Shown: piece after piece, positions 42,443 to 49,126 of the stretch
Layout: each line of letters opens with the position of its first letter
Position numbering within the stretch: the first letter of the stretch is position 1
Assembly: GCF_048551375.1 (NCBI RefSeq)
Contig: NZ_JBLYZJ010000012.1
Coordinates: 1 to 64,000, forward strand
Length of the DNA stretch: 64,000 bases
From: Faucicola sp048551375
Lineage (GTDB): Bacteria; Pseudomonadota; Gammaproteobacteria; Pseudomonadales; Moraxellaceae
Direction: 5' to 3'
Translations under genes and position numbers: made by a program
The notes under the pieces: model-generated
Seen by the model: only the letters and a program-made list of their open reading frames with translations
Database searches by the model: none
What the model was told of the DNA's origin: nothing

Positions 42443-44551
42443 ATGCCGACCCACAACTTACACCTTGTGAATTTTCACCAAGTCGATTTGACTACCCTCA
42501 AAACCCAAATCCTTGACGCATTGGACGATGGCAAGGCATTTTTGGCAATGCTCGATGATGAACCGACCGCAAGCGATAGCCAACACGCATTTAACGATAT
42601 AATTGCCTTTGAACACGTCAACATGAGCCTAGACCGCAGTTGGGGCTTGCTATCACACCTTAATAGCGTGATGAGCAGTGATGACATTCGTGCCTTGCAC
42701 CACGAGCTATTGCCCCAAGTGTCCGACTACAGCACCAGTGTGGGACAGCATTTGGCGTTATTTAGCCGTTATCAACAAATCATTGCCGATACGCCATTTT
42801 TTGATAACCTTGAGCCAGCACGTCAAAGAGCCTTAACCCTTGCCAAACAAGGTTTTGAATTATCAGGCGTGGCATTGCCAAGCGAGCAACAGCAACAATT
42901 TGCCAAGCTTGCTACCGAATTATCGAGTTTATCTGCCAAATTCTCGGACAATGTACTGGACGCAACGCAAAGTTATTTTTTACCCTTGACCCAAGACCAG
43001 TTGGCAGGATTGCCCGATACCGCCCTTGCGATGCTTGCCGATGCAGGGCAACGCTACCGTGAGCAAACAGGCGACACCACACCGACTGAATATGTCGCAA
43101 CCCTTAATATTCCTGTGTATTTGGCGGTGATGACCTATGCCGATGACCGAGCGTTACGTGAACAACTGTATCATGCGTATGTCACTCGTGCCTCTGAAAA
43201 TTTTGTCAAACCTGAATTTAACAATGCCGATATCATGGTCGAGATTTTGGCAAAACGCCAACAAAAGGCACAATTACTCGGCTTTACCAATTATGCCGAA
43301 CTGTCGCTTGCCACCAAAATGGCGGATGATGTGGCGACTGTGGCGCAGTTTTTGCGTGATTTGGCGGTGCGTGCCAAACCCTTTGCCCTCCAAGACCTTA
43401 AACAGCTACAAACCGAGGGCTTGGCATTTGATATCGAAGAGGTAAAAGCGTGGGATACGGCGTATTTGGCAGAAAAAGTCAAACAACGCAAATTTAACCT
43501 CTCCCAAGAAGCGGTACGTCCGTATTTTCCGTTACCGACTGTGATTGCAGGTTTGTTTGAGATTGTCAAACGCCTGTTTGCGGTGACCATTGTCGAACAA
43601 ACCGATAGCGTACAGCGTTGGCACGATGATGTGCGTTTTTACCACATTCTTGATGATAAAGGCGAATTGGTTGGCGGTTTTTATTTTGATTTATATGCCC
43701 GTCAAGGCAAGCGTGGCGGTGCGTGGATGAGTGGCTTCCAAGCCCGTTATCAGCACACCCCAAGCGGTCATCAGCAGTTGCCTGTGTGCTTTATGGTCGC
43801 AAATTTTAGCCCCTCGATTGATGGTAAACCGAGCCTGTTGACCCATGATGAAGTCACGACTTTGTTCCATGAATTTGGGCATGGCTTGCACCATTTACTC
43901 ACCGAAGTCAGCGTCAGCGATGTGGCAGGGGTGAACGGTGTTGAATGGGATGCGGTCGAGTTACCCAGTCAGTTTTTGGAAAATTGGGCGTGGCACGCTG
44001 AAGGCATTGCATTGATTAGCGGTCATGTCGAAACAGGCGATACCTTGCCAATGGCTATGCTCAACAGTTTATTGTCTGCTAAAAATTTCCAAAGCGGTAT
44101 GCAAACGCTTCGTCAGTTAGAATTTGCGTTGTTTGATTTATTGCTTCATGCCAAGCGTTCTGAAACGAGCTATGAGGACTTGCTTGAGTTGTTAAACCAA
44201 GTGCGACAAGACGTGGCGATTATACCTGTGGCAGAGTATAACCGCTTTGCCAATGGATTTAGTCATATTTTTGCAGGGGGTTACTCGGCAGGATATTATT
44301 CGTATAAATGGGCGGAACTGTTGTCGGCTGATGCGTTTGATAAATTCGAGCAAGAGGGGATTTTTAATGCCGATACAGGCAAGGCATTTCGTGAGCAGAT
44401 TTTGGCAAGGGGCGGTTCTCGAGATGCCAAAGTGAATTTTGAGGCGTTTCGTGGGCGTGAAGCGAGTATTGAGGCGTTGCTTCGCCATTCAGGGTTTTAT
44501 GATGAATTGCTGAGTGATGATAGTGATAATCAACATACACAATCGTGGTAA
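42443..44551 (+). CDS. prlC: Oligopeptidase A (M3 family)
   Basis: A cytoplasmic zinc endopeptidase that degrades signal peptides and other short peptides. The 702 residues include the zinc site HEFGH in TTLFHEFGHGLHHLL with the downstream Glu in GVEWDAVELPSQFLENW. FANGFSHIFAGGYSAGYYSYKWAE and SFEGRE-like AFRGREAS near the C terminus are typical of PrlC. The ATG at 42443 follows AAAGGAAAACCC. The YheV-like gene follows after a family A repeat. Confidence 0.96.
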   Translation: MPTHNLHLVNFHQVDLTTLKTQILDALDDGKAFLAMLDDEPTASDSQHAFNDIIAFEHVNMSLDRSWGLLSHLNSVMSSDDIRALHHELLPQVSDYSTSVGQHLALFSRYQQIIADTPFFDNLEPARQRALTLAKQGFELSGVALPSEQQQQFAKLATELSSLSAKFSDNVLDATQSYFLPLTQDQLAGLPDTALAMLADAGQRYREQTGDTTPTEYVATLNIPVYLAVMTYADDRALREQLYHAYVTRASENFVKPEFNNADIMVEILAKRQQKAQLLGFTNYAELSLATKMADDVATVAQFLRDLAVRAKPFALQDLKQLQTEGLAFDIEEVKAWDTAYLAEKVKQRKFNLSQEAVRPYFPLPTVIAGLFEIVKRLFAVTIVEQTDSVQRWHDDVRFYHILDDKGELVGGFYFDLYARQGKRGGAWMSGFQARYQHTPSGHQQLPVCFMVANFSPSIDGKPSLLTHDEVTTLFHEFGHGLHHLLTEVSVSDVAGVNGVEWDAVELPSQFLENWAWHAEGIALISGHVETGDTLPMAMLNSLLSAKNFQSGMQTLRQLEFALFDLLLHAKRSETSYEDLLELLNQVRQDVAIIPVAEYNRFANGFSHIFAGGYSAGYYSYKWAELLSADAFDKFEQEGIFNADTGKAFREQILARGGSRDAKVNFEAFRGREASIEALLRHSGFYDELLSDDSDNQHTQSW

Positions 44552-44576
44552 AATATTGATAAATATCGCATTGTGG

Positions 44577-44599
44577 TAGGGGCGTATTGTATACGCCCT
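44577..44599. repeat. Single family A palindrome
   Basis: GTAGGGGCGTATTGTATACG followed by CCC, between prlC and the YheV-like gene. The stem lacks a T-run, so it is unlikely to be a plain terminator. Confidence 0.75.
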
Positions 44600-44632
44600 C
44601 ATTAATATTTGGTTTATTATTTGGAAAAAATC

Positions 44633-44863
44633 ATGCGTTACCAATCCAACCGCCCAAAACGCCAATTTTTGGCAGGTGTGACCTGTAAAAACTGCGGTGA
44701 ACTTGACAAAACCGTCCAAATCACCCTCTTTGAACCGATCCTAGACGAATACATTGAATGTGTCGCCTGTGGCTACAGCGAACGCCGACCGACCAAAGAG
44801 GAATTGCCCCTAATTCAGCAAGTCAACCAAACCGATGAAGTTGGCGTGGTACAGTTTAAATAA
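44633..44863 (+). CDS. YheV-like zinc-ribbon protein (DUF2387)
   Basis: The ATG at 44633 gives 76 residues; the longer frame from 44609 is unsupported. Four cysteines form a zinc ribbon: CKNCGELDKTVQI and CVACGYSERRP. The head RYQSNRPKRQFLAGVTC is typical of the YheV family of putative metal-binding proteins, which have no defined function and often lie near prlC. It is probably cotranscribed with prlC. Confidence 0.88.
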   Translation: MRYQSNRPKRQFLAGVTCKNCGELDKTVQITLFEPILDEYIECVACGYSERRPTKEELPLIQQVNQTDEVGVVQFK

Positions 44864-45094
44864 CGGCTTATTGCATACAACATTTTGGCTTAAAAAAAAG
44901 CAATTTTATCCTAAACAATTTTATTTTTGCTGTATCTTTGCTATAGTAATCATTAACTGTAAACAACGATTGCCATTTGATGAAATGTTTACACGCCCCA
45001 TCGCCCTAAATTCTGTGTTACGCTCATGTAGACGATGGATAAGGGTTTATAAAATGCTAATAATATCAAGTGATTAAAAGGGAAACTCCCCCAA

Positions 45095-46540
45095 ATGAAA
45101 CTATTTAGCCTAAAAAAAGAACCCAAAGAACCAGCAAAGTTATCTGCTGACCCCCTTGCCAACACCTCAATCCCTGACCTTGCTGATGAGCCAAATCTGC
45201 TAGACGAAGGATTAGACTTAACAAAAATTAATCACGAGCCAGCCATGACTGCAAATAGTACAAATACTAATCTGAATCCCAATAAAGACCCCATGGATGA
45301 ATTTTCGCTAGAAGCGTTGGACTTAAGTAGTTTAGATGATGACTTGTTCGGCACAAAACCTAGCCAAAATACCGCACCTGTTGCCCAGCAAGCCAACAAT
45401 ACCGATATTTTAGATTTTGACAATTTTGACTTGGGTGATTTGACCACGGCTACGCCTGTTGTTAATACGCCTAGCACAGCCACCACAGGGCAAACACACA
45501 CCTCAGACATCAATTTTGATGAAATGATGGCATTTGATAATTTGGACTTCCAAGAGCCTAAGATGACCGCCACGCCATCAACTGCCCAAGCTATCCATAC
45601 GCCATCTGCCACCACGTCTGAGCCGACTTTTGATGCCCTAGATAATTTAGATAGTTTAGATAATCTAGATACGTTAGACGCTTTAGATACCCAAGCCCAT
45701 CATCTGCAACAAAATGCTCAAGATAACTTAGCACCTTTGAGTATGAATAAGCCAGCTGATGCTTATGATGAGTTGCTTAATATAGCCAATGATGACTCAG
45801 TGTTACAGTCATCCTTACCTGAAGACATCCCTGCCAACTCAGCTGTACCTGTAGCAAAAACCAAAGGCAAAAAATTTGCATTTGGTGGGTTTGGTAAAAA
45901 AGACAAAAAAGATAAAAAAGATAAAAAAGATAAAAAAGTAGATAAAATTGTCAACACCCCCAATACCCCTAACGTCCCTAACAAATCTGCCAAACAGCCC
46001 AACAAGCTATTATTATTGTTATTGCCGTTGGTATTATTGGCGGTGGGGGCATGGTATTTCTTGACCCAAATGAACAATGATACCCCTGCACCAGCCCCAG
46101 TTGTTGCCCCTGTGGTCAAACCAAAACCTGTTGCTTCTGCCCCTGCATCCACACCCACGGTCGCCAGTGTAGCTTCAGCGACTGCCAGTGCCTCAGCTAC
46201 CGCCTCAACTTCGGCTTCGACTGCCACCGCCACCACGACCTCAGCCAGTACAGCCAGCGACACAGCGACCAAAGTCGCCCCAGTTGCTACCCCAGAGCAA
46301 ATCCTTGCCCCTGCTGTACCGACTGACCCAGCGATTGCCAAAGAAGAAATCGACCGCTTGGCAGAGCAGAGTAATCAGCTAAAAGAGCAAGAAAAAATGA
46401 TTGAAGAACAGCTTGCCATGATGAATGAGCTATCAAGCAAAAAAGAAGAGCGTATCAAATTGCTAGAGCAACAAGTGGCTCAATTGGAACAACAAAAGGC
46501 CGCCGAAAAAGCAGGTAAAACCGCACCAGCCAAGCCATAA
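45095..46540 (+). CDS. Bitopic low-complexity membrane protein, function unknown
   Basis: The 481 residues divide into an acidic N-terminal part rich in LD/DNL repeats (residues 24-240; ALDNLDSLDNLDTLDALD at 181-198) and a lysine cluster KKDKKDKKDKK (268-281). One transmembrane helix follows (about 305-323, LLLLLLPLVLLAVGAWYFL), then a Pro/Ala/Ser/Thr-rich linker and a C-terminal coiled coil (about 420-472). The lysines before the helix put the acidic part in the cytoplasm and the coiled coil in the periplasm. I recognise no family. The macrodomain-like gene follows by 24 bases. Confidence 0.75.
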   Translation: MKLFSLKKEPKEPAKLSADPLANTSIPDLADEPNLLDEGLDLTKINHEPAMTANSTNTNLNPNKDPMDEFSLEALDLSSLDDDLFGTKPSQNTAPVAQQANNTDILDFDNFDLGDLTTATPVVNTPSTATTGQTHTSDINFDEMMAFDNLDFQEPKMTATPSTAQAIHTPSATTSEPTFDALDNLDSLDNLDTLDALDTQAHHLQQNAQDNLAPLSMNKPADAYDELLNIANDDSVLQSSLPEDIPANSAVPVAKTKGKKFAFGGFGKKDKKDKKDKKDKKVDKIVNTPNTPNVPNKSAKQPNKLLLLLLPLVLLAVGAWYFLTQMNNDTPAPAPVVAPVVKPKPVASAPASTPTVASVASATASASATASTSASTATATTTSASTASDTATKVAPVATPEQILAPAVPTDPAIAKEEIDRLAEQSNQLKEQEKMIEEQLAMMNELSSKKEERIKLLEQQVAQLEQQKAAEKAGKTAPAKP

Positions 46541-46564
46541 CCCTCAGGCGACTGACGTTAAATC

Positions 46565-47065
46565 ATGCTGACGATTGCCAATCAATCCACCTTGTTTCAA
46601 GACCGCTATCAAGCGTTAATCATGCCCGTCCCAGTGTCGGGCATTTTTCGTCATCGCCTACTGCTAAGATTTCAATCGTTATACCCAGAACAATATGCCC
46701 AATATAAGCAAATCTGTGAGCGTAGCGAATTGGCATTGGGGGAAATCTTGGTATTGGACGTGCAACAAGATTTAATCGGTATGGGTGTGGGACGAGCGGT
46801 ATCCAAGCCCAAATTTATCGTGATGATGGCAGTGACAACAGTTAGTGAAAGCTCACCGCATCTGTCTGCCATACAAGGGTGTTTTCAAGCCCTTGAGCCA
46901 TTGCTGATGCGATGGGGTCGTTATGATGGCATTCGCCGTGTGGCATTGCTTGGGAGTGATGATTTGATAATCCCAACGGATTTGAGTTTTGACGGGGCGA
47001 TTTTACCGATGGTCGAAAAATACCTACAGCCTATCAGTCGATTGAATGTGGTACTATATCGTTAG
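46565..47065 (+). CDS. Degenerate macrodomain-like protein
   Basis: The 166 residues follow the outline of DarG/Poa1-type macrodomains. A QALIMPVPVSGIFRHRLLLRFQSLYPEQYAQYKQICERSELALG block (residues 16-59, quoted here in parts: QALIMPVPVSG, RLLLRFQSLYP, YKQICE) corresponds to the DAIVNPVN.vG.mG.GlALqFk..fP..y.aY...C of the family. The ligand asparagines are replaced (MPVPVSG) and the second GxGxGG loop reads LLGSDDLIIP. ADP-ribose binding is therefore doubtful. The family assignment is my own alignment by eye. Confidence 0.6.
   Translation: MLTIANQSTLFQDRYQALIMPVPVSGIFRHRLLLRFQSLYPEQYAQYKQICERSELALGEILVLDVQQDLIGMGVGRAVSKPKFIVMMAVTTVSESSPHLSAIQGCFQALEPLLMRWGRYDGIRRVALLGSDDLIIPTDLSFDGAILPMVEKYLQPISRLNVVLYR
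46622..46648 (+). other. Hairpin with T-run inside the macrodomain-like gene
   Basis: ATGCCCG (46622-46628) and CGGGCAT (46638-46644) pair around TCCCAGTGT and are followed by TTTTC. It resembles a short terminator placed 57 bases into the coding sequence and could limit expression of this gene from the upstream transcript. It may be chance. Confidence 0.35.
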
Positions 47066-47120
47066 TGTGTATAGAGCTATTGCTTTAACTAAAGCCCATC
47101 AACTATTTCACCTCAGAAAG

Positions 47121-47185
47121 GTAAGGTGCGTCATACGCACCGATTGAAGATATTGATTTTGAATGGTGCGTATGACGCACCTTAC
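47121..47185. repeat. Family B paired palindromes (GGTGCGT/ACGCACC)
   Basis: The left block 47121-47141 (GTAAGGTGCGTCATACGCAC plus C) and the right block 47165-47185 are perfect 21-bp reverse complements, and each is itself nearly palindromic. They lie between the convergent macrodomain-like and truB genes. A decayed copy flanks the region 48612-48766. Confidence 0.85.
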
Positions 47186-47235
47186 GAATGTAAATTATTT
47201 TAGAATCATAGACTTATCAATAATAATAGCGTTTG

Positions 47236-48195
47236 TTATACCGAATTTAGGTTATTCACCAATTTAATTGGCTGTAATCGTCCATTGGCTTCCAATTCAG
47301 CAATCCCCAAAAACTGTTCACCACAAAATAGGCGTACTTCTTGTGTATTGTCGCTTAAAACCTGTTGTTGAGTTGCATCCGTTTTGATATTAAGACGTTG
47401 ACCGTGTTTGATACGTTCCGCTTGTGCTTCATCCAGTTGTAGCCTTGGCAAAGTTTTAACACATTCATCCACTGGCAATAGCTTGTCAAAACGTGCCTCA
47501 AAATCCAACTGCTCAAAGTCAGCCAACGTTATCGCATTCTCAAGGCTAAAATCACCTGTGGCGGTACGTCTAAGGGCAGTCAAATGCCCCAAAGTACCGA
47601 GAGCTTTGGCGATATCTTCCCCCAATACACGCACATACGTGCCTTTGGAACAAGTTACGTTCAGTTGTAACTCATTGGCAGATAGTGGCTTGAGGTCAAG
47701 CTGAAAAATAGTAATATTTCGAGCCTCACGCTCAATTTCAATACCTTCACGAGCCAGTTCATACAGTTTTTTGCCGTCTTTTTTGAGGGCGGAATACATG
47801 GGTGGAATTTGGGTTTGCTCACCCAAAAACTGCTGACGAACACCCTCTAAAGTAGTGGTATCAAGGTTGGCTGTGTCTAGGTTGAGTAACGGAGCGGTGG
47901 CAATCACTTGCCCCTCGGCATCGCCTGTGTCGGTTTGCTCACCCAATTTGATAATGGCTTGGTAGGATTTGATGGCTTCGAGTTGATAATGGCTAAATTT
48001 GGTCGCTTCACCTAGACAAATTGGCAGTAAGCCAGTCGCCATCGGGTCAAGCGTACCTGTATGCCCTGCTTTTTTGCTGTCATGGACAGGGGATTTTAGC
48101 AAATACTTGACCTTGGACACGACTTGTTGTGAAGTCATGCCTTGGGGCTTGTCAATGAGTAATACGCCTGAAACGATGGATTTAGCTTGCATCAT
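47236..48195 (-). CDS. truB: tRNA pseudouridine(55) synthase
   Basis: Makes pseudouridine 55 in the tRNA T-loop. Starting at the ATG at 48195 gives 319 residues, overlapping rbfA by 14 bases. Catalytic Asp lies in HTGTLDPMATGLLPI. The LLIDKPQGMTSQQVV N terminus, YQAIIKLGEQTDTGDAEG, QIPPMYSALKKDGKKLYELAREG and CSKGTYVRVLGEDIA follow, with a C-terminal PUA-like region. It is the last gene of the nusA cluster. Confidence 0.96.
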   Translation of the reverse strand: MMQAKSIVSGVLLIDKPQGMTSQQVVSKVKYLLKSPVHDSKKAGHTGTLDPMATGLLPICLGEATKFSHYQLEAIKSYQAIIKLGEQTDTGDAEGQVIATAPLLNLDTANLDTTTLEGVRQQFLGEQTQIPPMYSALKKDGKKLYELAREGIEIEREARNITIFQLDLKPLSANELQLNVTCSKGTYVRVLGEDIAKALGTLGHLTALRRTATGDFSLENAITLADFEQLDFEARFDKLLPVDECVKTLPRLQLDEAQAERIKHGQRLNIKTDATQQQVLSDNTQEVRLFCGEQFLGIAELEANGRLQPIKLVNNLNSV

Positions 48196-48592
48196 TGTTA
48201 GGATTTTCTTCGCTAGCATTACCATCACTGCTTTGCACCGCTTTAGAAATCAAATTCATCATATAGTTGGCATTGGCGGTGACTTCATCATAATGGAAGC
48301 GTAGGCGAGGGGTGGTGCGAGTTTTTAACAAATGGCTAAGTTGGGTACGTAAAAAACCACTGGCTTTGTTTAATACATCAAGGCTTTCGGTGTGATAATC
48401 CTTTGCCATCGCATCGTCCATGGATTTTTCCATGATGGTGACGTAGATGTCGGCATAACCCAAATCTGGGCTAATTTTGACACTCGAAATGGTGACAAAG
48501 CCTGTCAAACGTGGGTCGTTGACTTCGTCACGGATTAGTACGGCTAAATCACGTTGGATTTGGTCGGCTAATCGTTGTAAACGTTGGTTCAT
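48182..48592 (-). CDS. rbfA: 30S ribosome-binding factor A
   Basis: Needed for late 30S maturation and cold adaptation. The 136 residues have the KH-like fold: MNQRLQRLADQIQRDLAVLIRDEVNDPRL, FVTISSVKISPDLGYADIYVT, and the C-terminal RTTPRLRFHYDE. The tail is Asn/Ser/Glu-rich. In most relatives it follows infB directly; here 534 bases of repeats and a terminator separate them. It overlaps truB. Confidence 0.96.
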   Translation of the reverse strand: MNQRLQRLADQIQRDLAVLIRDEVNDPRLTGFVTISSVKISPDLGYADIYVTIMEKSMDDAMAKDYHTESLDVLNKASGFLRTQLSHLLKTRTTPRLRFHYDEVTANANYMMNLISKAVQSSDGNASEENPNNDAS

Positions 48593-48611
48593 GTTATATT
48601 CCTAAAATATT

Positions 48612-48766
48612 GTAAGGTGTGTCTTACGCACTCTTTATAGTTAATTTAATGGGAAATAACCATGTTATTAAAGGGCGTATGCAATACGCCCCTACAACAA
48701 GGTAGATTATTTCTATTTCAAATTACTATATCTTTGTCATTTTTGGGTGCGTGGGACGCACCTTAC
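48612..48766. repeat. Family B ends enclosing a family A palindrome
   Basis: GTAAGGTGTGTCTTACGCAC (48612-48631) and GGTGCGTGGGACGCACCTTA (48746-48765) plus C are decayed family B halves in inverted orientation. Between them, GGGCGTATGCAATACGCC (48673-48690) plus CCTAC is a family A palindrome. The arrangement looks like one repeat nested in another, or independent insertion at a common site. Confidence 0.65.
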
Positions 48767-48782
48767 TTTTAAAAGGTCTTAT

Positions 48783-48816
48783 AAAAAAGGTCTAACGTTT
48801 AAATTAGACCTTTTAT
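48783..48816 (-). terminator. Intrinsic terminator between infB and rbfA
   Basis: AAAAGGTCTAA (48785-48795) and TTAGACCTTTT (48804-48814) pair around CGTTTAAA. On the minus strand the stem is followed by six T. It lies about 310 bases past infB and 190 bases before rbfA, so it can split the operon. Confidence 0.8.
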
Positions 48817-48880
48817 TAATAATTTAAAGCGTTGATACAGCCTTATATAGTGAGTTGAATTAGCAATTAACGTGGATTTT

Positions 48881-48903
48881 GTAGGGGCGTATTGTATACG
48901 CCC
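48881..48903. repeat. Single family A palindrome
   Basis: GTAGGGGCGTATTGTATACG followed by CCC, identical in its core to the copy at 44577. It lies between the infB terminator and the second MITE. Confidence 0.75.
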
Positions 48904-48946
48904 AAAATCTGCAAAGATGATTCCTAATTGTATCTACTATATATCG

Positions 48947-49072
48947 TAGGGCTTACGCAAAAATGCCATTTGTAGGTTGGGTGGAAAGAATGACACCCAA
49001 CATAAAGCCTTCAAATTGTTGGGTGTCGCAAGCTCTACCCAACCTACGATTTGGCTAAATGCGTAAGTCCTA
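48947..49072. mobile_element. MITE of the TAGGACTTACGCA family inside the nusA operon
   Basis: TAGGGCTTACGCA (48947-48959) and TGCGTAAGTCCTA (49060-49072) are 13-bp inverted ends with one mismatch. TATCG is duplicated on both flanks (48942-48946 and 49073-49077). The 126-bp interior has paired TAGGTTGGGT.../...ACCCAACCTA palindromes and no coding capacity. It lies 54 bases past the infB stop. Confidence 0.85.
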
Positions 49073-49126
49073 TATCGGTGAATTAAGCCAAAGAAAGTTG
49101 GTTAACCCACCTAAGATTACACACGA

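Noticed and set aside
45232..46341. Long antisense frames under the low-complexity gene at 45095.
   Set aside because: They mirror biased Asp/Leu and Ala/Thr codons and carry no ribosome site.
48881..48903. Family A palindromes as simple rho-independent terminators.
   Set aside because: Most copies lack a T-run after the stem, many sit upstream of genes, and the paired layout is unlike a terminator.
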